Source of the DNA: Diphasiastrum complanatum
Lineage: Eukaryota; Streptophyta; Lycopodiopsida; Lycopodiales; Lycopodiaceae
Assembly: GCA_029204225.1 (NCBI GenBank)
Contig: CM055109.1
Coordinates: 1,626,673 to 1,690,672 of the forward strand
Direction: 5' to 3'
DNA: 64,000 nt
The first letter of the stretch is position 1, and every line of letters starts with the position of its first letter. The position numbers and the translations under genes were made by a program. Below, one piece after another: positions 21,834-32,598 of the stretch. The notes beneath the pieces are model-generated. The model was not told the DNA's origin, did no database searches, and saw nothing but the letters and a program-made list of their open reading frames with translations.

Positions 21834-23209
21834 TTGAATTCTAAACCCATACAAGGTGTGAGAAGATCTACAAGACATAGAATACCACCAGTAAGGTTTG
21901 ATCAAGATGTTTCAACAAATATAGCTATCAAACTTTGTGGTTTCGCCAGAGAACCTCAAACATTCGAAGAAGCTAATGATGGACCAGATAAAGATCATTG
22001 GATTCTAGCAATGGAGGACAAAACGTCATCAATGCATAAGAACAATGTATGGACACCTGATGGAAGGAAACCAACTAAATGTAAGTGGATTTACAAGATC
22101 AAAATAGCTCTTGATGGAGAAATAATCAGATACAAAACAAGGTTGGTAGCGAAAGGATTTTCATAGAAATATGGTACCGACTACACTGACACTTTCTCAT
22201 CTATAGTCAAACACACATCACTTTGCTTGTTATTTGCTTATGCAGTAGCTCATCATCTTAAATCCATGTTGTGGATGAGAAAACTGCTTTCTTGCATGGA
22301 GAGTTAGAAGAAGATCTATACATGGATCAAACATTTGGTTTTATAAGTCAAGAATGATGTCACATGAAGAAGACAATTTATGGTCTGAAACAAGCAGCCA
22401 GACAATAGTATAAAAAGAAGGATGAAGCACTACGTTCTTTAGGCTTTGGACCTTTGTTTGCTGAATCGAATGTTTATGTCAAACATCTTGAACACTCTTA
22501 TCTTCTCAAGAAAAGATAAGTTAATCCCAGATGTCAAAAGAGACATTTGATGTAGAATATTTGAGTCACTAACCCAGGAGAAGCAAAAAACTATCTAGGC
22601 TTACAGATTGAAAGAGGCTTTGAAGGTGGCTAGTTGTATCTTCACCAACAAAAGCATATTCAGAAAATTATCAAAGATTTCAACATGATCGAATGCAAAG
22701 GTGTGCATACTCCTATGATACCTGGAATGATAATGAGCAAGGCAGATTGCCCGCATACTCAAAGAAGAGAAGAAAATGGCCAATACACCCTATCGAAGGC
22801 TTGTTGGATCATTGTTGTATCTTGTAGACAACACCAGACCTGATATAGCATTTGTAGTATACGATCTTCGTGTGAGGTTGAATATGTAGCAATAGCTAAG
22901 ATGGCAAACGAGCTAACATGGATCAAACAAATGTTGGAAGGATTAGATGAAAATATTTATGAATCTTATGTCTTGCTTATGGATAACACTTCAGCAATCT
23001 ATCTTACGAAAGATCCTGTATTTCATTCGAGAACGAAACACATAGATATCAACTATCATGTCATTCATGACTTAGTCAAAAAGAAGATACTGAAGACAAT
23101 CTTCATACCTACTGAGGAAATGATAACTAATATCTTTACAAAGCCATTGAGTAAAGCTTTATCTAAGAAGCAACAAAGAAGATTGGGGTTAATCAACTGT
23201 CCACTTTGA
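21834..23209 (+). pseudogene. Copia RT and RNase H, broken
   Basis: RT starts with RRSTRHRIPPVRFDQ near 21860, then EDKTSSMHKNNVW and KCKWIYKIKI, with a stop at 22164. The region 22170-22560 is readable only in switching frames (YGLKQAA-like near 22380), and I could not find an intact YVDD. RNase H is well kept at 22860-23207: VEYVAIAKMANELTWIKQ, LLMDNTSAIYLTKDPVFHS, EEMITNIFTKPLSK. The stop lies at about 23207, just before the purine tract. Confidence 0.85.
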
Positions 23210-23217
23210 GAGGGAGC

Positions 23218-23750
23218 TGTAGAACACCTGGATAGACAAGTCTCAGTTCTACTAACAAAGTCTACAGTTTAATCGACAAAGGTTGAGAAATCGAATTTGA
23301 AAGAATCGACATTTATTCATTCGAATCAACCATTAATGATTCGATCTTTATTTATTCGACATTTACTTATTTGACCTTTATTCTTATTTGAAAGATAAAC
23401 GAATCGAAAGATAAACTGTCGAACCTAGAAACAAAACGTCATTGTATATCAACCATTTTAACGATTAGATTAATTGTTTACAAGAGGAAGAAGGCCAAGA
23501 GACCTATCATGTGACAATATAAATACATGTACACTTACTCATTGTAAGTAGGTAGGCTGGAAGACAGATAGAAGAATCAGAATCAGATTAGAAGAGGAAA
23601 AGGTCGATTGATCAAGGTTATCAATAGATTAATTTTTACTTCATTGGTGTTTCATACTCATTTCTGATTATCTGAAATTATTTATCACACTCATACATAT
23701 GTTTAAATCTGCACGCCTAATTCAAACATAATAGAACCTGCTCTATTAGT
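23218..23750 (+). repeat. 3' LTR of the copia at 18821, followed by leader-like sequence
   Basis: It begins TGTAGAACACC right after GAGAGGGAGC. Its end is taken at about 23746, but matching sequence continues through TAGTATATAGACC (the PBS counterpart) and GACGCTGATATTCA to about 23808. A normal 3' LTR would not be followed by leader sequence. Confidence 0.75.
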
Positions 23751-24090
23751 ATATAGACCAGATTCAGACTCGATTGAAGACGCTGATATTCATTGGATTT
23801 ATTCAAACTTTCATCACGTTTTCTAAAGGAAAATTCCCAGTGTTTTTCCTACAACCATGATCACTAGAGGATCATCCATTGTGGGCATGATCAAAGGAGG
23901 ATCATCACATGGGGAGTGCCAATGAGGGAATGTGATCCATATTTGGGCATTAGGAGGATTTCTTGGCGTCGTAGCTTAATTGGGTTGTAGATTGATGTGC
24001 TTGCTCTTTGAGGGTGATGAGGAATGTGAAATCAAGAAGCCCCTCTTCAAGTGGGAGTTGGGACGAGTTCCTTCTAGTTGAGCCATGTGA

Positions 24091-25098
24091 TTTGTGAGTT
24101 TTTGTGGCAGGGCAGCATGCAATATCTCTCTCATGTGGTGTGAGTTCGAAGGAGAGCAAGAGGAGAATCAAGAGCAACAAATTTTTGGGCTGGAATTTCC
24201 ACTTCTAGATCTTGAAGTTTGTTGTCTGCAGCCTACTGGCCTTCAAAGCCTATTGTGATAAGAAGAGTAGGAGATTTGTGTAAAATTTGAAAGTAGAAAT
24301 AACTGAAAAATAGGAGCATGGTGAGAAATCCAATACTGACTAAAAAATATTCTCCTCAATAATTACCCTTGGTCATTGCCTCGAACTATATGGAAGATAT
24401 TGAAGCTAAATCTTTGGCAGGTATTGCCACACTACAACCTGTCATTATAGCACAAGTTTCAGAAGGCAAAATTGAGACAGCAGTTGATGTGCTTCTACAC
24501 TCCCTAGCGTATCTTTCCCAAGTTCCCAAACATTACTTCCAGCCATGGCAATTATTATTGTTCTTGGGATTGGCAAAAAAATTAGCTAAATTCTTCGTTG
24601 GCATGTGACTTGGATTTGTAGTTGGTGCATATAGATTGTGAAAGAGTAGACGAAGGAGCTGGTTTTGTGATGGCATTGCTTTTAGGACTATTAAGGCATA
24701 CTCATCTACTCCCATTGCAGTTGTTTGGTAGTGTAGGATGGTTGAAATCTATTCAGCCAATGTGTCAAGGCATGAGACGCTACTGGGGTCAGGATATGGG
24801 GATTATGGGGTGCTGGAGATCTATATGTGCTTTTTCTTATCATTGTCTTGCATTCAAGATGAAAGTTATGTACTATGACCTAGAGTAGGAGAAAGAAAAT
24901 AAATGCTGGAGTAAGTATTTTCAAACTTCTGTGGAGGAAGTTGATAGTTTGAAGGAGCTGTTGTCTCAAATTGATGTGGCTTCTTTCCATTTTTCTCTAA
25001 CCAACGATTTTGTACAACTTAATAGTGGCTATACCATATAATACATAAGGCAAGGAGCACTTTCTATGAATACCAACAACAACTTCTTGCTTGATGCC
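24091..25098 (+). other. Host-type paralog A (uninterrupted copy)
   Basis: This stretch carries in one piece what is split elsewhere. 24091-24716 matches 14884-14294, 24712-24771 matches 9271-9212, and 24767-25098 matches 44097-44429. It has a single AATGG (minus strand, 24712-24716) and a single AAGGC (24767-24771), the two sites where copia elements sit in the other copies. Beyond 25098 it diverges from paralog C. Coding-like stretches are present (see 24369-24608), plus about 40 codons near 24920-25040 containing VEEVDSLKELLSQID. I do not recognise a protein. Confidence 0.8.
24369..24608 (+). CDS. Unrecognised conserved open frame in paralog A
   Basis: There are 79 codons from ATG 24369 (SNYMEDIEAKSLAGIATLQP, then KIETAVDVLLHSLAYLSQ, then KKLAKFFVGM and a stop). 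The paralogous frame at 14641-14402 keeps the same register with only a handful of replacements (for example DIEAKSLAG versus KIEAKSLAG, VDVLLHSLAY versus ADVLLHSLVY). The sequence is predicted to be mostly helical and hydrophobic near the end, but I can name no family. It could be one exon of a larger gene, or a decayed gene whose frame survives by chance. No promoter or splice pattern could be fixed. Confidence 0.35.
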   Translation: MVIASNYMEDIEAKSLAGIATLQPVIIAQVSEGKIETAVDVLLHSLAYLSQVPKHYFQPWQLLLFLGLAKKLAKFFVGM

Positions 25099-25560
25099 TA
25101 TGCGGATGCATATGCCCTTTTGAGCTTTTCGGTCTTGGTCCTGTCCCACAGAAGAGCAATCTGCAAGAAGCTGACGGACAACATTATACATGCGAAAGGC
25201 ATGTACTTCGAAGAAGGCTGTATACATACACACACACACAAAACAAAGTTGCTGGCTTCAAGTTTGGAGATCGTTGAAGCTACGTAGATGTATGTATTGA
25301 TCCTCGAAGCAATAGTTTCCTGCCTCTACTTCACCTCACAGCAGCACTCGTAATATCCTGGAGTCAGCATCCATGTGGGAAGCAGAGTTGACAGGCAGCC
25401 CACGTAGGTAGTCTATCAACCTTATTCTAAACAAGATATAAAAGAAAACAGCGAGTGGTAGTTGTAAGGTGCTGCTCGTGCAGCATTCATCCAACAATTT
25501 GAGCTGAGTAGAGTAAGGAATTATCCGATGACTACGGGAAAGAACAGCCAGGCGATGGAT
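25099..25560. other. Non-coding, nothing assigned
   Basis: No retroelement motif or convincing frame is seen. A short CA run (ACACACACACAC) lies near 25230. The segment separates paralog A from the GA repeat and the tRNA-like gene. Confidence 0.5.
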
Positions 25561-25585
25561 GGAGAGAGAGAGAGAGAGAGAGAGC
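25560..25585. repeat. Short GA microsatellite
   Basis: About twelve GA units follow GGATG and end in GCACGTG. A second, shorter GA run of about ten units lies near 25880-25899. Confidence 0.9.
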
Positions 25586-25638
25586 ACGTGCGAGACCAGG
25601 AGCTAGCATCTATAGACATCGAGAGGAAAAAATTATTA

Positions 25639-25720
25639 TGGTCCATGCAGGATTCGAACCTGCTTCATCAATTCTTTGATTTTGGTGGATGATGGCTATG
25701 CCAATTAAGCTAATGGACCA
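25639..25720 (-). tRNA. tRNA-like gene, closest to tRNA-Ile, odd anticodon arm
   Basis: The minus strand folds with a perfect 7-bp acceptor stem (GGTCCAT with ATGGACC) and discriminator A. It has an A box-like D arm (TAGCTTAATTGG, GCT/AGC stem) and a perfect T arm, GCAGG-TTCGAAT-CCTGC, which also gives a canonical B box (GGTTCGAATCC). The acceptor and T arms look like plant nuclear tRNA-Ile. The anticodon arm is abnormal: stem CATCA/TGATG encloses a loop of about 19 nt instead of 7, without U33 in place. The variable region is only about 2 nt. It may contain a short intron, be a pseudogene, or be a tRNA-derived element head. The isotype is therefore not certain. Confidence 0.65.
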
Positions 25721-26403
25721 CCTTAATTTGGCTTATATGTTCACTCACATCTTAAATGACTTATGAAGAATGTAGGTGAACCCAAGCAATACATAAATCT
25801 TCTAGACTTGGCAAACACACACACACCTCACTACACAAATAAGTGACACATGTTTAGTTCACATGCATGGAAGAGTTTAAGAGAGAGAGAGAGAGAGAGT
25901 AAATGTACATGATACTCCTTGTAATCTATTGCAATATGCGCTTCTAATGAATGTTTTCAGATTTATCAACTTAAAATAACTTTTATCAGAACATACAGAA
26001 AAGAGCATAAAGGTTTAGGGTTCTTGGATAAGTTGCAAATGATTAATCAATCAAACCAAGAAGACATACTCTGATACACATAGAGATTCAAAATATTGGA
26101 GAAAAGATTGTGAGAGCCTTTGCCATTGAATAAGGTTAAATATCTCAAACATGGCCTTGACAAAGTCTTGAGAAGAGGAACCATCACAAAGAAATGTCAT
26201 AGGAGCTCCAAGAATGACAAGAAAAAAAAATAAAGAAAAGAAGACAAAAGAAAATCTTGCCATGAGCTCTTCCAAGTGTGAAATAAGTTTGCATAGTTTG
26301 TGGACATGGAGAGCACTTCCACGATAATTGCTCCCAAGGACCTCGTGTCATTTGTGGCTACTAGAACTATCTTACGAAGGGTGTAAATTACAACAAAGTA
26401 CAA
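25721..26403. other. Non-coding AT-rich stretch
   Basis: I see no coding or element signature apart from short CA and GA runs near 25810 and 25880. The open frames here are short and have no recognisable content. Confidence 0.5.
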
Positions 26404-27560
26404 GACATCTCAACAATAGCCCATTAACATGTATGTAGTCCCATTGCCACTACTATCCCAGGTTCAAGCCCCTCTTGGTAACCAAGGTGCAGTATCGCTA
26501 CTAAAAAAATTAATTTTTGTAATGTAACTTTTGTGCTTCAAAAACTGTCGTTGAATGACACAGTTTGTGACTTTTTTTTGGTCAAAAAGTATAATTCAAA
26601 TGCTAAGTGACATTGCGCCCATCACAATTTGATGAAATTGTTCTATCCAATACTTGTCACGGATAGACAGATCTTGCTGACCAACCTAAAATGTCATGTA
26701 ATTTGTTGTCATTTATTTTTTTAATATGGATTTTCTTTTAAGTTTAAGTTTAGTTTTTTTTTTAATGAACTTCTATTTGTGTATGAAGAGTCACTCACAT
26801 CTTTTATCTCTCAAACTGATTGTTCAATATTCTAGTTCAGAGTTAATCATACGATTTTCCTTTTCAAATCTACTTAGAGATCGTTTCTCTTGTTGTTTTT
26901 TGGCAATCACAAAATGTCGGAATGATAGCTTAGTAATTTTAATTTCACCATATAGAAACATACATCACCACAAGGAGCATAAGCAACCTCTTGAAGAAAA
27001 AAATTATTTATTAAAGCTAACAACATAAACTCTTCTACCAAGTATATCTCACATCTTATACATCACGAAAAATGTTACATCTCAACAATAGCTTGTCAAC
27101 ATGTATGCAATCCCATTACCGCTACTACAAAGGTTCATTTTTGTGATGCAACATTTGTGCATCAAAAATTGTCATTGTACGATATAGTTTGTGACAGTGT
27201 TTTGTGGTCAAAATGTACAAACACAAGTGATGTGACGTTGTGAAATTTTGACAAAACTATTAAACATCAGTGTATGAAGAGTCACTCACATCTTTTATCT
27301 CTCAAACTAATTGTTTAGTATTTAAGCCCACAACTACTCATACTATTTGTGTTTTCAAATATAGTTAGAAATCGTTTTTGTTGTTGGATTTTAGCAATCA
27401 CAAAATGTTAGTGATAGCTTAGTAATTTTAATTCCACAATATACAAATATAAATCACCACAAGGAGCATAAGCAACCTCTTGAAGAAAAAAAACTCTTTT
27501 TTATTAAAGCTAAAACCATAAACTCTTGTACCAAGTATCACTCACATCTTATACACCACA
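26404..27560 (+). repeat. Imperfect tandem duplication, two copies
   Basis: Copy 1 (26404-about 27065) and copy 2 (about 27073-27560) share ordered landmarks. These are ATCTCAACAATAGC (26406 and 27076), GACA/ATAGTTTGTGAC, GTATGAAGAGTCACTCACATC (26781 and 27272), and CACCACAAGGAGCATAAGC near 26967 and 27455. The offset shrinks from 670 to about 490 bases because of indels. No coding motif or terminal inverted repeat was recognised. It could be a non-autonomous element inserted twice, or a local duplication. Confidence 0.8.
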
Positions 27561-28059
27561 AGTTAAAGAACACATATAATTTTAGTTACTATCAAGAAAT
27601 TGTGACTTATTTAAAAGCTTGTCAAGATAACTCAAATGGCATCTCCATTGATTGTTTAGCTTGTATTTTTATATGGATCTTTTAGATATGAGTCCTCTAA
27701 GATCAACTATGAATGTCTCACAATTTGTCTATTGATATTAATTGATGTTGTTGGAGATCATAGTATGTAATTTGCATCCTCATCAATATCATCTAATAAT
27801 TGATTTTTCTCAATAACATTTGCTTGCCAAAATCTTTCTGCAATATACATGCGCTGTATGGTTCATCTTTCAATAGATCATTAATTTCATCATCATCTGT
27901 GTGTGAAAATTATAGCAAAAAGAGATCCTAAAACACTTGAAATGATGAGGAAAACAATAGATTATGATTCCATAATGTTAGCACAAGTTGCACCATCAAA
28001 ATCCATGAAAAATCTATGCTTGAACCTCACTAAATGGCCCAAATCCTTTAAGAAGCCTT
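27561..28059. other. Non-coding, nothing assigned
   Basis: AT-rich sequence without a recognised motif. Open frames are short. Confidence 0.5.
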
Positions 28060-28580
28060 CACACGTGTGAATGTACGGACTCCCACAGTCTCAGCATTGT
28101 AAAACAGGCCCACATTCAATCCTATAATGATTAGAAATCACAAGTACTCAAAGAAATATGAACATAGAGAGCAATTGCACCAATATGAGAGGAAAATCAT
28201 GAATTTGCTTGATTGATTTTGGTGAGAGATCACCACTTATATATACATGATCGATCATGAGTTTGAGCAGGTATGAGCTACCCTAAACCTATCCTTAATG
28301 CTAATTTTGGTGGATCTTTCAGCCCTATTAAGTTAGGGTTGGAACCTTGGAGACCCTCAACAATGTAGAAATCACCAAAAATAGCTCCTATTTTCTCTCT
28401 CTTGTATCTAAGCATGATGTGGACTCATTCCAAAGGTTCTATCACTTAGGTCAACTTAATAACATCTTATGAATGGATCCTATGCTAATTAGCATGTTTG
28501 ACAAGCCACATCATGACCATCTAACTATATACTAGTCATATGACCAAAACTAGTCAAGCTAGAATTGTGAGTTTTTAACA
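28060..28580 (-). repeat. Probable LTR of a copia-like remnant
   Basis: On the minus strand the purine tract ATCATGAGGAGGAG is followed directly by TGTTAAAAACTCAC starting at 28580, the layout of a PPT and 3' LTR. The other end is not fixed; a CACACGTGTG palindrome lies at about 28061-28070. The sequence to the right (28581-29300) is where the internal region should be, but it shows no pol motif. Confidence 0.5.
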
Positions 28581-29300
28581 CTCCTCCTCATGATTTAGCT
28601 TGATGAGACTATCATGGATCAATAATTAATACATGGATAAAAATAACATAATATCCAGGTTCTTGCTTTGTGGAGTGAGTATGATCACTCATCATGATAA
28701 GAATATGATTTGAGTTCCAAGCTCTCAAATGTAGTGAGATCTCATTAAAGGTTGTCTTCAAGATCCAAGCTTTGTCTTTGGTAGATTGTTGAATGAACAC
28801 ATTTGGGCTACAAAATGAGAGTCTCCTCCTCAAAATAAACTTGAAAAATAGTAGCTTTCCATAATATCCAACTTTTGTATGAAGCACATACAACCAAAAG
28901 CTTGTAATGTCACCATCTTGACTTCATCCAACAAAACAATGAACTCCAACTTGGCATCCTTTCAATAAAGGTCTTCATTCCTTGGAAATTCAAGAGTGAA
29001 TGGATCACAAGATGAGGCCTTTGAATACATATTTGAAACTCCAATCAAAGTAGTAATGATCACTATTCCATCATCATAAGATATAGGATGAAAAACAATG
29101 CTCATACTAGCATCATCAAAGGACATGGTCAAATACATGACATATTTTTTTATCAAAAACAAAGTAAGATGAGTAAAGGGAGATATGGATAAACTTCCTT
29201 GCTTCTCCTTTATCTTTACACAAACCTTTATAATGATGTAGATTCAGGTCTCTTTTGCCTTGAGACAAGTGCTCCTTCTGAGCTTCCTCCTTGATGTCTT
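28581..29300 (-). other. Internal region of an LTR remnant, no pol motif
   Basis: The segment holds two open minus frames of 93 and 66 codons (28893-28612 and 29162-28962). Neither looks like Gag or Pol. It may be a non-autonomous internal region or host sequence. Confidence 0.35.
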
Positions 29301-29349
29301 AAGGTGCATAAAGTAATTTTTGTAAAGAAAACTATTGCGGTTAAAATTT

Positions 29350-29828
29350 TAGGATATGGACCAGTGAACGAAAAAGACGAAGAAGGTGGGAAAAGCAAAG
29401 GTGCCTTTAAGAATGATTTCTAAGGCATTCTGGCCACTTGGCCAGTGTGTCGTATTTTTCGTGAAGGGAAAAAGACGAAGAAGGCGAAAAAGCAAAAGTT
29501 GCCTTAAGAATGGTTTCTAAGGCATTCTAGCCACTTGGCCAGTGTGTCGCATTTTTCGTGAAGGGAAAAAGACGAAGAAGATGAAAAAGCAAAAGGTGCC
29601 TTAAGAATGGATTCTAAGGAATTTTGGCCAATTGGCCAGTGTGTCGCATTTTTTGCTAAGGAGTGAAAAAGGTGAAGAATGATAAGGTGTCTTAACATGA
29701 TTTCTGAGACACAAGATATCTCAAGGAAAAAAAATGTGAAGGCCCAAAAATATGTTGTTGGCCTTCGGTTTTTCAGGATGCTCATTACTTGAACGATTTG
29801 TTTAAGACTGAGCATAAGAAATCTAACA
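29350..29828 (-). repeat. 3' LTR with about 97-bp tandem repeats
   Basis: On the minus strand the LTR starts TGTTAGATTTCTTATGC at 29828, next to AAGGGGGAG. Three tandem units and a partial fourth start near 29371, 29469, 29566 and 29666. Each carries AAAAAGACGAAGAAG, TTCTAAGG(C/A)ATTnTnGCCA and CCAGTGTGTCG. The outer end is uncertain. Confidence 0.8.
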
Positions 29829-29835
29829 CTCCCCC

Positions 29836-31372
29836 TTAATGTGGATCCTGAAAAACTTTGATTTGCAGATTTAACATATCGTTAAATTTGAGATGTTGCT
29901 CCTGTGACAGAGCCTTTGTGAAATAATATGCTGCCATGTAATTTGTTCTGCGAAAAACCAATTCTATTTCCTTGCTATGCACTTTCTCTCTAAGGTAATG
30001 ATACCTGATTTCTATATGTTTGCTTTGAGAGTGAAATCTCAGATTGAGAGATAGCGCTATTGTGCTTTGATTGTCACAATAGATTGTTGTAGGAAGTGTT
30101 TGTGCAAGGTTCAGGTTTGCAAGCAGTTTCCTTAGCCAGATCGTCTCTTTGGTTGCATTGGAGGCAGCTATGTATTCAGATTCTGTTGATAATAATACAA
30201 CCGACGTTTGCTTCCGTGTTCCATGAGATTGGGCCTTGGTTGTATAAAAATACAAATCCAGAAGTTGATTTTCTGGTGTCGACATCTCTTGCCCAATCCG
30301 CATTTGTGTAGGCTTCAAGGATGTTGGCAATTTGGCTGTCTCTGTAGTAGATGCTTAGAGTTGTCGTTTACTTCATGACCTTTGTTAGCACTTTCCAATG
30401 AGCTACGTCTAGATTTGACAGAAACTGGCTAAGTGTACTGACCAAATATGCAAGGTCTGGTCATTGCGTACATCAGTGAGTCGATGATGGATTGAAATGG
30501 GTAGCGTTTCATCTCTTCCTTTTCTGCCTCAGTTTGTGGAGACTGTTCCTTTGATAGCTTTAGTCCAGGGTCGAGTGGAAAGAGACTGGGTTTGCAGTTG
30601 GCCATTCCATACTTTTCCAGCATGTTGTTGATATATCATTGTTGATTGATAAAGATCAGTCTACTGGGTCGATCTCGTTGAATTTGGATTCCGAGACACA
30701 ATAGTGGGCTGGACCCATGTTAGTCATCTTGTATTCCTGGGCCAGCATGCATTTTGTATCCTTTATCAGATTTAGATTATTACTAAATAAAAGTGTATCA
30801 TCTACGTAGAGAGTGATGATGAAGAAGTAATCTAATACGGACTTGAAATCGAGTCTACTAAGTTTTGAATGAAACCATTTGTCTATCAGAAATGTGTTGA
30901 TCTTCTAGAACCAAGCTCTAGGTAACTGTTTCAGCCCGTAGAGTGCCTTGTGGATTTTGCATACAAGGTGTTGTTGCTTGTCGTTGAGTTCGTATCCCTT
31001 TGGCTACATCATGTAGATCTCCTCTTCGATGGTTCCATTGAGAAAAGTGGTCTGGACATCCATCTGGTGGACTTCAAGGTCTGTCGTAGCTACAAAAGAG
31101 AGGAGTAGGAGGATTGACACATATTTGACTATTGGGCTGAATGTTTCTAAGTAATTCAGATCTGGAATCTGGGAAAAGCCTTTGGCGATTAGCCTGGCCT
31201 TGTAACGATTTAGTCTTCTTTCAGCGTTGTACTTTGCCTTGAATATCCATTTGCATGGAATTGGTTTCCGGTCCTTTGGTAGCTTAGTGAGTGTCCATGT
31301 ATGATTTTCCATAAGAGAATCAAATTCAGTGTCCATCGCCGCTTTCCACTGGTCAGCATCAGGTGTACACAT
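29836..31372 (-). pseudogene. Copia RT and RNase H with YVDD present
   Basis: From the right: RT N-terminus (WKAAMDTEFDSLMENHTW, PCKWIFKAKYNAE, ARLIAKGFSQIPDLNY, MDVQTTFLNGTI). The YVDD catalytic motif is intact in ITLYVDDTLLF near 30800. RT thumb (MLEKYGMANCKPSLFPLDPG) follows, then RNase H from about 30330 (ESEYIAASNATKETIWLRKLL, IYCDNQSTIALSLN). The frame ends near 29836 (YMAAYYFTKALSQEQ, VFQDPH). Frames change near 31000, 30640 and 30430, so the protein is broken. This copy supplies the reference for the codons split between 6358 and 42864. Confidence 0.9.
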
Positions 31373-31581
31373 TGCCTCAACAACTGCGTTTGTTCTTGCA
31401 TGAAGTAGCAGGCCGGATCATCTATAAATTTGGATGGAGGCTGTCCGGACCTGTTCGACCTTCTGGGTTAAACTTCGATCCTCTGATGTGGGTTGACTCA
31501 TTGAGGTTCTGACTCATTGTCTGAGTCAGCATCGAGATTCTACAGTTGATTTTGTCGATCAAAATTGACTGGTTGTTTGCT

Positions 31582-32595
31582 CTATGAGTTGGAATTATCA
31601 GCAGCTTTCCCTTTGTGGTCGATGAACTGGTCTTCCATGAAAATGACATCTCTATTGGTGAATGCCTTCTCAGTATCCAAATTGTAGAGCTTGTATGCAT
31701 TGTGGTTTGGGAAATAGCCGATGAAGATCATTTTTTTGCTCTTGTCATCTAGTTTTCTTCTTAGATCCTCAGGGATTTGAGCAAAAGCGATGCATACAAA
31801 CACTCGAATATGTTTGAGTAATGGTTTTGATCCTGCCCACATCTCATAAGGTGTCTTGCCATTTAGGGCTTTGGTGATGGATCGATTATGTAAATAGGCA
31901 GTTGTAGTAACAGCTTTTGCCCAAAATTTCTTTGGAATAGAGGCATGGGCCATCATGCTCTTGGCACTTTCGATGAGTGTCCGGTTCTTCTGCTCAGCTA
32001 CACCATTAGACCGAGGTGAATAGCTGTTTGTGTATTGTTGAAGTATCTCGTTGGCCTTGCAAAACTTCGTAAATTTTGTGGAGATGTACTCTCCCCCTCC
32101 ATCTGTGCATAGGATCTTGATCTTCCTCTCGGTCTGATTTTCTGCAGACGCCTTGAACTGCTTGAAGAATTTGAATGCTTCAAATTTGTTCTTCATATAG
32201 TAGGTTGCAGTCCTTCGAGAGAAGTCATCGACGAAGGTTAGAAAATAGAGAGCTCCCCATGTGGAAGCAGTCTGCATTGGGCCACAAATGTCACTGTGTA
32301 CAAGGTCAAGCAAGCCCTTGGATGTATGAACTGAGTCTGAACTGAAGGGACTCCTAGTATACTTGCTGATAATACAACTTTCGCATGGAGAAGTTGGCTT
32401 GTTGACTATCGGCAGACCTTGTACTAGACTCTGAACTGACATTTGTTGAATATTGTTGTAGTTAAGGTGGCCAAGTTTGAAATGCCACATCATATCAGTT
32501 GATTCAGAAGTGGCTATGTGAAGAGCTTGAAAGTTAGAAGAATAGCAATGGTTGAGTTTGTAAAGATAGCCGCTTATTCTTCCGTAGGCTAGCAA
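31582..32595 (-). pseudogene. Copia pre-integrase and integrase, long open frame
   Basis: A 337-codon open frame carries MMWHFKLGHLNYNNIQQ (pre-integrase) and CESCIISKYTRSPF (zinc pair). The integrase triad blocks are DLVHSDICGPMQT, FVDDFSRRTATYY and NGVAEQKNRTL, plus LCTDGGGEYIST. Asp, Asp and Glu of the triad are in place. The C-terminal block is FVCIAFAQIPEDLRRKL followed by KKMIFIGYFPNHNAYKLY. This is the best-kept integrase of its family here, but it is disconnected by a stop from the protease frame (32805-32599) and from RT. Confidence 0.9.
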
Positions 32596-32598
32596 CTT

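Larger units (their letters stand above)
18821..23808 (+). mobile_element. Nearly full-length decayed copia element
   Basis: A plus-strand element has LTR-like repeats starting TGTAAAACACC at 18821 and TGTAGAACACC at 23218. It carries gag, zinc knuckle, protease, integrase, RT and RNase H in the copia order. A purine tract, TTTGAGAGGGAGC, abuts the 3' repeat. Stops and frameshifts are scattered through all genes. Similarity between the two ends continues past the PBS-like site, which is unusual for a simple LTR pair. No target duplication was found. Confidence 0.9.

Noticed and set aside
29371-29670. Regular repeats considered as a CRISPR-like array
   Set aside because: The repeats are contiguous 97-bp tandem units without unique spacers, and the context is a plant LTR.
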